From assembly GCA_963691655.1 (NCBI GenBank), contig OY829326.1, positions 84,685,235-84,749,234 on the forward strand: a stretch of 64,000 bases of DNA, given 5' to 3'. Within the stretch, counting starts at the first letter, position 1. Each line of letters opens with the position of its first letter. A program made the position numbers and the translations under genes. Under the pieces are notes generated by a model. That model was not told the DNA's origin. It was given only the letters and a program-made list of their open reading frames with translations, and did no database searches. This document shows positions 33,215 through 45,370 of the stretch, one piece after another. This DNA comes from Toxonevra muliebris (lineage: Eukaryota > Arthropoda > Insecta > Diptera > Pallopteridae).

Positions 33215-35004
33215 GTTTCTACGATTTTTTGTTTCGATTCCAGCAAAAACGAAAAGAAAAAGTTCGTTATTGTTTGTTTTTGTTCTCTGATTATATCTTC
33301 TCTCTCTCATTTGTCCTTGAATTTGTGTATGTATACACATATCCATATATTCTACTCCCGCTAAAGCAATGAATTTTACAACGATGAATGCAATGCTTTG
33401 ATCAATGAAAAAAATTTAAAAACTTCCGATGCTAATATTTTAAATATTATTATATTTATATATATTATATATTAGATACTTCGTATTGACTTGTCTTCCA
33501 GTTCTGAACTATATTTAAAATTTCAAATCTCTAGCTCATCGGGAAGTTAGTTTAAAATCGATTAAAAGCGAGTTGATATAAACGTGGTAAAATATGAGAT
33601 TACATGTGTGTAGTTATTTTATATTTGAAAAATAATGTAAACGAAGAAATTGCAATTGTAAACAAACAAAAAATCGAAATTAAAAAAAGTATGAAATTTA
33701 AAATTTTCAAACAAAAATTTAATATTAAAATCTGCATGTACGCGTTTTTGGTTTGCCTTTTTTTTTCTCCCATGTAATAATACGCAAAGAGAATAATAAT
33801 TTGTTCTAAGTTTTCATTTATTCATTAATTATGAATTTATTGAATTCCATAAAATCAAAGCAGAAAAATATATTCGAAAGTATCTACATGCATGTGCATA
33901 ATAAAAAAGAAATCAATCAAAATACATGAAATCAAAACATAACGTTTGCATATTTGTATACAGAGAATATATAAAATACTGCAAATGTTGAAAGTTATTT
34001 GCCAAAAGAAATGTAAAATAATTGTTCTATCAAACACCGCCAACCCATTCATCATACCTTTTTGTCCAGTGGACCGGTTGCCAACCGGAAGATCGAATTG
34101 CGACCTCTTTGTAATCTATACTTTTTGTTCATGTTCAACTAGTCTCGCTCTTGAAATTCGTTTAGTTGTTCCGATGTAAATTTTACTGCAAGTTTCTGTT
34201 GAGTTTCCTTTGCAGCCAATTTCGTTCACAAGCATTGCTTAAAATAGTACTAACCATTTTCAAATATAATAGTCGACAATACCAATTAATTTTTTTTTTT
34301 TGTTATTATCGTTTTAAAATTTGGCAGGCAGGTTCATTTTGATATTGATTTACTCGAAATAAGGTTGTGCTCACTTGTAGGGTACTAGCTTCTGAAATAA
34401 TCTTCGTTTTTATACATATTTTTCAGAAATAAATCAGAATTTTTTTAAAATTGTATTCAATTGTATTTTTCTCTATTTTTTTATTCAAAAATATTTCAAC
34501 GTTGATTTTATTTATTTTTAATGAGTTGAAAAATATCATTTTTTTCAAACTTTGATGCTTTGCCAACGGACTCTCTTCTTGTGACGCTAAAGGGCAAACT
34601 TTTTTTTTTTACTTAAATCCCATTACCCCTCTTTTTTCAAATAATTGGCTAACAAACAGACTTAAAGTTGATATATGCCAGCCAATGCTTTCTGCGCTTA
34701 ATTTAATTAAATGCAAAATGGAAAGACTGGAATCCTAAACCAGAACTCGTAGACTAATACTGAGCCACATAATAAATTTTTTTTTATGAAATTTTTTCAT
34801 AATTAAAAAATATTTAAGTTTTTTTTTTTGAAATTTTGTTCTTGGAAAATAAAATAAATAAGTATTTGTATACTATTAACATTCTATATTTTTATTATCT
34901 TCGTCACAACTGCCCCCTTTTGACTTATGTTGACCCTTACCAAAATTTGTCAACTATTACCCTGCATATCCCTGCCTTAATTTGATAAGGCCCTAACACG
35001 CATT
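33215..35004. other. Intron B sequence with relatives of the foldback repeat
   Basis: 33214-33420 and 33950-34175 continue or repeat sequence of the 28330-28640 arm (TTTTACAACGATGAATGCAA; AGTTATTTGCCAAAAGAAAT). The rest is AT-rich without a gene. Confidence 0.55.
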
Positions 35005-35168
35005 TTTCAAATTTTACAGGAGAAGCAAAAAACATTTTGTTATTTAGAGTACTGCTGCGAATATTTTTATTTTAAACTAAAAGAAAATATCGTAAGTTTC
35101 GGTGCAGGTTTCTAAAATTTTTGGCACAGACGGAAGTGAGCACGCTTTATCATAATCCATCAAAAACT
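35005..35168 (+). repeat. Dispersed repeat, second copy
   Basis: Same orientation as 3675-3845 and similar over its whole length. The pair brackets most of the ALG11 exons in the window. Confidence 0.75.
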
Positions 35169-35309
35169 CGGTATTGAAAAATTTGATGTTAGAGCCTTAG
35201 CAAATTAAGGCAGCGATATAGTGTTTCCCACCGCTGCCACTCAATGTTACAAGAGAAAGTGGCAAAATATTTAATTTTTTATAAAGCGTACACATCAAAT
35301 TTAGAACAT

Positions 35310-35910
35310 GAGGCATTTCATGTGAAGCGGACAACGTAAAAAAATTTGAAGTTCTAAAATTCGGCCTAATTGAACTTCTAGAAAATATGAATGTGGACAT
35401 TTTTTTTGTTTATTTGCCATGTTATGGGTTTTTAAAGACTTGACGTAATTGAAATATGGATTTTTTAAAAGTAATTTTAAGAACCAAACAAATTTACAAT
35501 AAAATATTGAACATGATAATTTAAATAGGAAATTTACTGTTCTTTTCAATTATGGAATCAGACCGGAAATTAAATTTTTTTTATGCTCCAAACCGGAAGT
35601 AAAATTTTAAAATCAAAATTGTAATAACTTCGATCATTTAAAAAAAAAAATTAATTTTCAAAATTTAGCTTAAAGTATTTAAATTAAAATTTCAAAATGG
35701 GATCTACATTAGTTTAGGAGATACATACATAGGTGTCGCACTGAGCGTGGTAGCTATGTACTTTAATTCATGTATGTATATGCAAATAAACTTCATACAA
35801 AAAAAAAAAATTTTGTATCCACATTCATATTTTCTACAGGTTCAATTAGGCTGGATTTCAAATTTCAAAACCTTACTTTTTTTCATTATCCGCTTCACAT
35901 GAAATGCCTC
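35310..35910. mobile_element. 601-bp element with ~95-bp inverted ends
   Basis: GAGGCATTTCATGTGAAGCG at 35310 is mirrored by its complement ending at 35910. Similarity extends about 95 bp inward (AATTGAAC...AAATATGAATGTGGA). It has no coding capacity and no clear target duplication. It ends 75 bp before the last ALG11 exon. Confidence 0.8.
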
Positions 35911-35985
35911 TTATTTAAAAGTTATTATAAAAGTGTTTAACTTTCTGATACCATTGTTAAATAATAACCTTTTATATTTTTTCAG

Positions 35986-36070
35986 GTCATCTGTAGAAAG
36001 ATTCTCCGAAAAAGAGTTCGAAGTTAATTTTCTACGAGCCATCACTCCATTATTTAATAAAATATCTTAA
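35986..36070 (+). CDS. ALG11: ALG11, last exon
   Basis: After the acceptor TATTTTTTCAG, the G completes the split ATG codon of exon B. The frame reads SSVERFSEKEFEVNFLRAIT PLFNKIS and stops with TAA at 36068-36070. This RFS-EKEFE-x-x-F pattern is the known C-terminus of ALG11 proteins. The exon is only 28 residues long and had no entry among long ORFs. It was found by looking for the missing tail. Confidence 0.95.
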
Positions 36071-36096
36071 AATAACATCACATTACCAAAGATTGA

Positions 36097-36102
36097 AATA
36101 AA
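36097..36102 (+). terminator. Poly(A) signal of ALG11
   Basis: AATAAA stands 27 bp after the stop codon, implying a very short 3' UTR. No other candidate signal is closer. Confidence 0.7.
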
Positions 36103-36384
36103 AATGCTTAATATTTAAAAATTTGTTTAAAACATTTATTTGTGCCCATTTAAAACCAGAGCAGGCCTTTAATTGCGCCAGCGTACGGATGAGTGGCTTT
36201 ATAGACTAAATATGGTATGGTATATTAAAAATTGCAAAACATATTTCATATCACATATTGGCCGTTTCTCAAGCCTCTCCTTTTCAACTTTCCAACTTAA
36301 GAGTTAACGTCTTAACCTGCAAGAAATGACTCTGCTAATACTAGTAATCTTAGATACACATCCCCAGTGGAAAACATAGTAGTG

Positions 36385-36720
36385 ACAACTGATGGTGGCG
36401 ACGAGAGGGACGTGGTTTCACGAATAAATAAAGCTCGACATGCCTTTCACTGACTGCGGAAGGTTTGGAGTTCCAACAAAATTAAAAATCTTCAACGCTA
36501 ATGTAAAAACAGTGGTACTATATGGTTTCGAAACATGGCACGTAACTCAATCAATATTTAAAAAGTTACAAAGTTTCACCAACAAGTATCTCCGTAACCT
36601 ACAATTAACATCATGCATCATGCATTAGTGATAAAGCAGGAAACGTGGAGATGGATATGGCACGCGCTATGGAAAGCAGACATTGACATGGACAAAATGG
36701 CAACGGAACTCAGTGGTTAA
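36385..36720 (+). pseudogene. LINE RT C-terminal fragment
   Basis: TDGGDERDVVSRINKARHAF, GVPTKLKIFNANVKTVVLYG followed by FETWHVTQSIFKKLQSFTNK, and ETWRWIWHALWKA match the common animal LINE tail (TKLRIFNxNVKSVLLYGSETW...RKWRWIGHTLR). It is frameshifted, without the palm domain, so it is a relic. It starts about 300 bp after ALG11. Confidence 0.72.
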
Positions 36721-36922
36721 AAAGAGGGTATTTTTTAACTTTTGATCCAGTGGAGATAATTCTAAAATGATTTTTTTAAATCTTATCAAGGCTATAAAAA
36801 TTAAAAAAATTTATTATATCATTAAGACTTAGAAAATGAAAAGTTTTAATATTTTTTAAAGAACGGTTGAATGCTTCAAAAAATTTTGAAAATTTAAACC
36901 AAAAAATATGTTGCCCTTATTT

Positions 36923-37075
36923 AGGTTAGGTTGGAGTGGCTGTCGAGAGACACACTTAAGCCTGAACGGCCCATTGTGATACCACATAGTTGGACCTACA
37001 GTTTAACGCCGATTCCGAACGGCGGTGTGGCAATTTTTTATCGGCTTGGTGGTTTTGCCATTACCAACCAATGTG
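36923..37075 (-). mobile_element. 5'-truncated SINE with 11-bp target duplication
   Basis: The 3' 153 bp of the 20917 family, flanked by TGCCCTTATTT (36912-36922 and 37076-37086). The tRNA-like head is absent. Truncation with an intact duplication is what aborted target-primed reverse transcription leaves. Confidence 0.92.
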
Positions 37076-37086
37076 TGCCCTTATTT

Positions 37087-38489
37087 GAATGGACGTAAAA
37101 AATATATTAGTCATAAAAAATTTTCAATTTGAGGGCATGGCATATCCTACTATATTGGTTTTAATAAAGTCTATAACTTCAACACGAAACCTCATATAAA
37201 GATGAAATCTGAGGAAGAAGTTTACACAATTAACATCAATATGTGCTCCAAAAATGGGAGTGATGGGTTCAAGAGACGTGGCACCTTACATACAGTGAGG
37301 TTTAATATAAATGCTATAATTTCGATATAAATCAAAATTTCAAGATTAAATTTAACGAGAAACTTTGAATAGTAAATTCAAATGTTTGCTCTGATAGTGA
37401 TCGGAGCAGTGGGCGTGCATTTCTTGTGTAGTTGCCTTACGTATTACGAAGCAAATACTAATAAATATGTACTTAGTTCATGGAACTAGTTTCTAAGAAA
37501 ATTCAACATAACCTTTCACAAAATCAGTAAAATTTTCAAATTTTTACGTAGTTAGCCCAGAATTTAATTTAATGTACGTGCATGCATAAAAAGATTTTTC
37601 GTTCAAAAGGCAACATAAACATCGGAAATCTAACTTATAACAAAAATAAAAACCACAACCAATGTCAGTATCTCTCCAATTCTCACATCTTCAAAACGGT
37701 AGTATTCGTTCTTTTGTTTTGATTCACTGTTGTAATAATAATTTTTAATAACAATTTGTATCAAAAACATTGCCTAACTTCTTGTTGCCAATGAAAAATA
37801 TTTTTTTTTTACTAATTTAGTTCACATAAGTGATTGTAATTATCTGGGTGGCAGGTAGGGGCAGCATTTTTTGTGTCAATGGAAAGAAGAAATTCCAGTC
37901 TTTATTATAAAACCAGTTAGAACGCGGAAATTGACAGAAATCATAAGATATAAACTATCAAAGTTAGACTCAATAAATTGTATTTTTTATTTGCTTTAAT
38001 AAATTGTATTTGTTCAATTAATTAGTGATACAACTAGAAATATTTTTACTTTGAATAAATATAGGAATAACAATCTTAGCAAATGTTTAAAAATCCAGAC
38101 TGAAAATGTAAAATGTTTTGTGGAAGGTAATTTCATTTATTTAATCGTTTAATAGTGCAAAAAGATGTACATCTTATGCAGCACTAGTATTACACATGAG
38201 AAACATACAATTGAGTTTTTTTTTTTTGAGGTTAATAAAAATAGCAAAGGTAATAAAATGTTTAATAAAGAATATTAAAGTATATTAAACACATTTAAGC
38301 ATTGATTAGCAATAATGATGCATGTATATAAAGAGACCACAAGGTTTCATCAACTCCTTCAGGCCAGCAGAAGAGAAATTACTTAAACAATAAGGACTCA
38401 CAAGAATACTTGCAACATTATTACTTCGAAAAACAAAATCTTATTCAATCAATCCCGAAGTTAGTTTAAATATGAATCATTTAACATTA
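37087..38489. other. Intergenic, degenerate repeats
   Basis: Worn fly repeat text (GATCGGAGCAGTGGGCGTG near 37398). No gene recognised. Confidence 0.45.
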
Positions 38490-40570
38490 AACATTTAATT
38501 ATTGCTGGATGATAGAAGACACATAAGTTTGTTTTTAAACTGCATTGCATTACTTATTTTTTGTATATTGCGCGGTAAATTCAATACCACTAAAGGTTTA
38601 GTAGTAGTTAATTTTTATTTCCACTATCACTAAAAGTTTAGTGGTAGTTGATTTTTATTTCCACTACCACTACAGGTTTAGTGGTAGTAAAATTTGATAC
38701 CCACTACCACTAAACGTTCAGTGGTAATGGAGCCTTACTCCCTTGGCACTAAAAGTAGGGAAGAGTGAAATTTATTCACTAAATCCTCAGTCTGTCGTTT
38801 ACAAGCTGAATCACAATTCGCAAAAAGTTCGCAACCACATAATAAAGTTAAAATAAGATAAGTTGTTCGACCAGGTAAGAGTACGATTGAATGCCAAGGT
38901 TCTTTGCAGTAACTACAACGTCGATATAAGAGTTGTTAATGATTATTTTGGGTGTAATTTGAACGTCTTTATTGTGCTTCTGAATAATCAAACATTTTGA
39001 TTTCTTAGGATTAAGACATAAGCGATTGGTTGATGCCCAATCACTTATTCCTGTCAAGTTATTATTTAAATTAGCAATACAATTATTAAGCATTTCAGGT
39101 TTGCAAGACGTATACAGTTGTACATCATCTGCGTACATTTGAACATCACGGTTTAACACACAAGCAAGATCATTTATATACATTGAGAAAAGCAAAGAAT
39201 TGATCCTTGGGACCAAAAGAAAATCAGAAGTTTCATTGTTCGTGCATACAGCCTGTGATCTAATGGTGAGAACTCAAAAGACAAGTAGCTGAAGATGAAA
39301 GATTAAATAGTTTTGTACAAAGGATTGCATGATCCACAGTATCAAATGCCTTTGAATGATCTAATAAGACCAAAAATGTCAGATGGTTTGAGTCAAGATT
39401 GCTTCGAATTTCTTCAGTCACATCAACTAAAATTTTTTTTGGCTTAAACCCTGATTGTCTATCAGATAAAAGAGAATTGTCCAGTAGATATTTCGACATT
39501 TGTTTATACATTAACGATTCTATAACCTTTGATAGAAATGTAAAATATATATGGGACAGAATTCATGAGATGTTTTAGAAATTGGGATAATTTTAGTATT
39601 TGTGTAATAAGTCGGTATGTCAATGTTAGCAGATGTAAGTCCTAATGCTTGCATGCCTTCTGTAAGATGACTTTCAGAAAGAATATTGCTATTAAAATCC
39701 CCTGTAATGACAATGTCTGTACAGGATAGGGTTAATGTTTCAATATTTTCAGAGATTAGACATATCAATATTTCGATCCGGCCTGTAAATACTACCGATT
39801 AGTAATTTATGACCATCATACATCACATCAACAAACAGATATTAAATTTTGTCACCAAAACTAGATTTGCAATACCCTCTCTCACAAAAATGGCCACACC
39901 GCCAGCATGACTTTGTCGATCAGCACGGAAAATTCGATAGCCACTTCAAATATATTGTCAGCAACATAAGACTGGAACCAAGTTTTGGAAACATAAATAA
40001 TATCTACACCAGAATTTTCAAAAATGTAGCGAAATCCATCAGTTTTTTTATTAAGACTCTGAGCATTTATATGACAGATTTAAATACCCTCTTTTTGTTT
40101 GCTAAGAATCACCAATTAGTTTATATGAATATACCGTGATAGTTAAAAGTTTGATTGAATTATAGTAATAAAAATTAAAGGATAAAAAATAGAATTTAGT
40201 ATTACGCAAGAATATAATATCGAAAATTAAACAAATAAAACGGAAGTAGAAATAAAAATTAAAATATTGAGTTTAGTATTTCGCAAAAATAACAATGAGA
40301 ATAAAACGAATAAAACAGGAGTGGAAAATTTTAGTTATAGGTGGCATCATTAGAGTAGTCATGTTTGGTATTGGTGTAGTTGACAATGTTGTTATTGTTA
40401 TTTTAAGACTCACTTCGAAAGAAATCATTCTCTCCTGGATGTGCATGAACAAACTGCCTCAGTTGTTCAATGCTGTCGACATGTGTTGCAGTTTCGTGAC
40501 CTGCCAACTGCGCGTACACAATTCCGTGCATAGTAAACGCTGCTGATAATTGTTTTTGTTTTTTAAACAT
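38490..40570 (-). pseudogene. jockey-like LINE relic: ORF1 end, endonuclease, RT
   Basis: Leftwards from 40570: an ORF1-like end (MHGIVYAQLAGHETATHVDS), then the endonuclease start (CHINAQSLNKK, DGFRYIFENSGVDIIYVSKT), FRADRQSHAGGVAIFVREGI, YRPDRNID and VITGDFNSNIL. The RT follows with SDRQSGFKPKK, LLDHSKAFDTVDHAIL, MYADDVQLYTS (YADD intact) and LCLNPKKSKC. After an internal deletion at about 38875 come LLCGCELFANCDSACKR and a C-terminus ending SNAMQFKNKLMCLLSSSNN near 38490. Several frameshifts and deletions make it dead. A hairpin minisatellite (38583-38735) lies inside its 3' part. Confidence 0.85.
38583..38735. repeat. Four 40-bp units, each an inverted repeat
   Basis: Units begin near 38583, 38622, 38662 and 38702. 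Each contains (A)CTACCACTAAA, 2-3 bases and TTTAGTGGTAGT, a hairpin with about 11-bp arms, followed by a T-rich spacer. Arms differ slightly between units. Confidence 0.85.
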
Positions 40571-40589
40571 TTTACACACAATTTAAACT

Positions 40590-41370
40590 AATTTTATGCC
40601 CATTTTTCACGCAATTTATAGGAATTTTATGGCCTTTTTTCCGCATTTTGTAGGAATTTTATGTCTATTTTGCCCGCAATTGATACTAATATTATGCAAA
40701 TTTTTCCCTCACTTTATAAAAATTTTATGCCCATTTTTCCATTAAATTTATGCGAATTTAATGCACTGTTTTCCCCGGCTTTATAGAAATTTTAAGCACA
40801 TTTTCCCGCAATTTATTGGAATTTCATGCCCATATTTCACGCAATTTTTAGGAGGTTTATGACCATTTTTCCCTCAATTTATTGGAATTTTATGATCATA
40901 TTTCACGCAATTTTTATTAATTTTATGCCCATTTTTCAAGCAATTTGATCTAACTTTGTTCGCGTTTTTCCCGAATTTATGGGATTTTTGTGCCCATTTT
41001 CCCGCAGTTTTTAGGAATTTTATGCCCATTTTTCCCGCTATTTATAGGAATTTTATGGCCATTTTTCCCGCAGCTCTTAGGAATTTTATGACCATTTTGT
41101 AGGATTTTTATGTCTATTTTTCTCGCAATTGATACGAATGTTATGCAAATTTTTCCCGCAATTTATAGAAATTTTATGCACATTTTATCACAATTTATAG
41201 GAATTTTATGCACATTTTTACAGCAAAATTTATACAAATTTAATGTACGGTTTTCCCCGGATTTACAGAAGTTTTATGCAAATTTTCCCGCAATTTATAG
41301 AAATTTTGTGCCCATTTTTCACTCATTTGATACGAATGTTATGCGTGTTTTTTCCCGAATTTATAGGCAG
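40590..41370 (+). repeat. 33-bp minisatellite, ~23 copies
   Basis: Consensus by eye GCCCATTTTTCCCGCAATTT then ATAGGAATTTTAT. Units diverge by several bases. Because 33 is a multiple of 3, open frames persist and repeat 11-residue blocks (e.g. MQIFPAIYRNF). I do not regard these as genes. Confidence 0.9.
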
Positions 41371-41384
41371 GCCTACACACGGAA

Positions 41385-44105
41385 AGCTGACTGACAGACT
41401 TAAACGAGACACTAGACTGACAGTAGACTAACGGTCTGACAGCAGACTGACAGCTTGACAGCAGACCAACAGAAAAAAGCAGGCTGACAGACAGACACTC
41501 GACTACCGGGCTAACAGCAGACTGACAGCAGACTAAAAGCATTTTGACAGCAGACTGGCTGTAGGCTGACAACAGATTGAAAAACTGACAGCAGACGGAC
41601 AGACTGACAGCAGACCTACAGACCGACAGCAGACTGACATCACACAAACAGACAGACAGCAGACTAATAGCCGACAGCCAGCAAACTGACAGACTAACAC
41701 CAGACTGAAACAAGACTGGCAGCAGACTAACAGCAGACTGACAGCGCACAGCGAGCTAACAGGTTGAAAGCAGACTAGCAGATCGACAGCAGACTGGCAG
41801 CTGACTGTTAGCAGACTTACAGGTTGACAGCAGACTGATAGCAGACAGACTGACAACATACTAGCAAATTGACAGACTGACAGCAAACGGACTGACTCTC
41901 ACAAGACTGACAGAAAACTGAGAGAAGACTGATAGCAGACTGATAGACTCATACCAGACAGAGAGCAAACTAACAGCAGACGGATAAACTGACAGCTGAA
42001 TGATAAACTGACAGCTGACGGACAAACTGACAGGAGACTGACAAACCGATAGCAGACTGATAGCAGAATAACCTCAGACTAACAGATTGAAAGCAGACTG
42101 GCAGTAGACAGACAAACTGACAGCGGACGAAAAAACAGACAGCAGGCAGGAGAATGACAGCAGACTGACAGAAGACTAAGATCTGATTCTCTACAGACTC
42201 TCATAGACTGACAGAAAACTGAGAGAAGACTGATAGCAGACTGATAGACTCATACCAGAGAGAGAGCAAACTGACAGCAGACGGATAAACTGATAGCTGT
42301 TGGATAAACTGACAGCAGACGGATGAACTGACAGGAGACTGATAGCAGAATAACCGCAGACTAACAGCTTGAAAGCAGAATAACAGATTGAAAGTAGACT
42401 GGCAGTAGACAGACAAACTGACAGCAGGCAGGAGAATGACAGCAGACTGACAGAAGACTAATATTAGACTGACTGACTGTCAGCAGACCTACAGACTGAC
42501 AGCAGACTGAAAGACAAACACCAGGCAGAACAACTGACAGCAGACTGACTGAATTTGACAAGATTGACAGACTCATTGCAGACTGACAGTAGACTGGCAG
42601 CAGACCGACTGACTGTCACAAGACTGAGAGCAGACTGACAATAGTTTTACAACAGACTGCCTGACTGTCAGCAGACCTACTGAATGTCAGCAGAATTGCA
42701 GACAAACACCAGACTGATAGTTTGACAGCAGCCTGACAGAAGACAGACCGACTGACAGCAAACAGACTGAATGTCACTAGACTGCCAAAAGACTGACAGA
42801 CTCAGCAAACTGATAGCCGACAGACTGACAACATACTAACAAATTGACAGGCTGACAGCAAACTGACTCACAAGACTGACAGAAAACTGAGAGAAGACTG
42901 ATAGACTCATACGAGACAGAGAGCAGACTGACAAACTGACAGCAGACGGATAAACTGACAGCATACGGACAAACTGACAGCAGACGGATAAACTGACAGC
43001 AGGCAGAAGAATGACAGCAGACTGACAGAAGACTAAGAGCAGACTGACTGTCAGCAGACCTACATACTGACAGCAGACTGAAAGACAAACACCATGCAGA
43101 ACGTCTGACAGCAGACTGAATGTGACAAGACTAACAGCAGACTGACAGTAGACTGACAGACTCATAGCAGACTGACAGTAGACTGGCAGCAGACCGACTG
43201 ACTGTCACAAGACTGAGAGCAGACTGACAGAAGACTTACAACAGACTGCCTGACTGTCAGCAGACCTACAGAATGACAGCAGACTGAAAGCAGAATTGCA
43301 GACAAATACCAGACTCACAGTTTGACAGCAGTCTGACAGCAGACAGACTGAATGTCACAAGACTTCCAAAAGACTGACAGACTCACAGCAGACTAACAAC
43401 AACTCGACGTCAAACTGAGAACAGACTTTCCGACTGAAATTAGACTGACTGACTGAAGATTGAGAGCAAACTGAGACAAAACAGACAGCAGACTGACAGA
43501 TTCACAGCAGGCGGACAGCCTGACAGCTAACAGACTGACAGCATACTAGCAAATTGACAGGCTGACAGCAAACTGACTCACAAGACTGACAGAAAACTGA
43601 GAGAAGACTGATAGACTCATACGAGACAGAGAGCAAACTGACAAATTGACAGCAGACGGTTAAAGTGACAGCAGATGGACAAATTGACAGCAGACTGATA
43701 GCAGATTAACCGCAGACTAACAGGTTGACAGACTGACAGCAGACTGGCAGCTGACAAGCAGCAGACTATCAGACTGACATCATACTGGCAGACAGAGAGA
43801 CTAACTCCAGACAGCCAGCAGACAGGCAGCAGACTAACGGCAGACTGATAGCAGACTGACAGCAGGCTAACAGGTTGACAGCAGACTAACAGATTGAAAG
43901 CAGATTGGCAGAAGACAGATAAACTGACAGCATGCAGGAGAATGACAGCAGACTGACAGCAGACTAAGAGCAGACTGACTGACTGTCAGCAGACCTACAG
44001 ACTGAAAGCAGACTGAAAGACAAACACCATGCAGAACGTCTGACAGCAGACTGAATGTGACAAGACTAACAGCAGACTGAGAGTAGACTGACAGAGCGAC
44101 TGACA
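41385..44105 (+). repeat. 11-bp satellite GACAGCAGACT with higher-order structure
   Basis: About 2.7 kb built from GACAGCAGACT variants. Longer blocks recur, e.g. ACAGAAAACTGAGAGAAGAC at about 41907, 42210, 42876 and 43587, so segmental duplication followed the 11-bp amplification. The apparent cysteine/serine-rich ORFs on the - strand are translations of the repeat. Confidence 0.95.
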
Positions 44106-45370
44106 GCAAACTTTCAGGCAACTTTCGGGAAACTTGCAGGAAACATTCCGGCAACTTCTGGGCAACTTTCAAGCAACTTTCAAGCAACTTTCGGGCAACT
44201 TTCAAGCAACTTTTAAGCAACTTTCCTGCAACTTTCAGGCAACTTTCCGGCATTATTCCTGCAACCTTCAGGAAACTTTCGGGTAACTTTCAGACAACTT
44301 TCGGCAACTTTCAGGCAACTTTCGGCAAATTTCCGGCAACTTTCCGGCAATATTCCTGCAACTTTCAGGCAACTTTAAGGCAACTTTCAAGCAACTTTCC
44401 GGCTACATTCCTGCAACTTTCAGGCAGCTTTCATGCAACTTTAAGGCAACTTTCAAGCAACTGTGGGGCAACTTACAAGCAACCATCCTGCAACTTCCCT
44501 GCAACTTTCGGGCAACTTTCAGATAACCTTCCGGCAACATTCCTGCAATCTTCAGGAAACTTTCGGCAACTTTCAGACAACATTCCGGCAACTTTCAGGC
44601 AACTTTCAGGCAACATTCCGGCAACTTTCAGGCAATTTTCAGCAAATTTTCCGACAACTTTCCGGCAACATTCAGGCAACTTTCAAGCAACTTTCGGGCA
44701 ACTTTTAAGAAACTTTCGGGCAACTTTTAGGTAACTTTTGGGCAACTTTCAGGCAACTTTCAGGCAGCTTTCAGGCAACATTAAGGCAACTTTCAAGCAA
44801 CTTTCAGGCAGCTTTCAGGCAACATTCCGCCAACTTTCAGGCAACTTCGGGAAACTTTCAGGCAACTTTAAAGGCAACTTTCGGGCAACTTACGGGTAAC
44901 TTTCTGGCATCTTTCAGGCAACTTCAGTCAACTTTCCGGCAACGTTCCGGCAACTTTCAGGAAACTTTCCTGCAACTTTCAGGCAACATTCCGGAAACTT
45001 TCGCGCAACTTTCAAGCCACTTTCGAGCAACTTTCAAGCAACTTTCCTGCAACTTTCGGGCAACTTCCAGGCAACTTTCAGGCAACTTTCGGGCAACCTT
45101 CAGGCAACTTTCGGGCAACTTTCAGGCAACTTCAGGCAACTTTCCGGCAACATTCCGGAAACTCTCGCGCAACTTTCAAGACCCTTTAAGGCAACTTTCA
45201 AGCAACTTTCAGGCAACTTCAGGCAACTTCAGGCAACTTTCCGGCAACATTCCGGAAACTCTCGCGCAGCTTTCAAGACCCTTTAAGGCAACTTTCAAGC
45301 AACTTTTGGGCAACTTTCAGGCATCTTTCAGGCGATATTCCGGCAATTTTCTGGCAACTTTCGGGCAACT
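44106..45370 (+). repeat. 11-bp satellite GGCAACTTTCA
   Basis: About 1.26 kb of GGCAACTTTC(A/G) units, directly joined to the previous satellite (GACAGC then AAACTTTCAGGC). A ~140-bp higher-order unit (CTCTCGCGCAACTTTCAAGA) is visible at about 45160 and 45256. Frames on both strands stay open through it because of the 33-nt super-period. Confidence 0.95.

Noticed and set aside
33084..33364. 92-codon + strand ORF near the end of the 3.7-kb element
   Set aside because: It crosses the element border at 33212, so it cannot be an old gene; no motif.
41110..41394. ORF with 11-residue MQIFPAIYRNF repeats
   Set aside because: Product of the 33-bp minisatellite; open in frame only by periodicity.
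41339..44708. Long cysteine/serine-rich and ESCLKVAGKLP-type ORFs on both strands
   Set aside because: They are translations of 11-bp satellites whose 33-nt super-period keeps frames open. There is no start context, splice signal or conservation.
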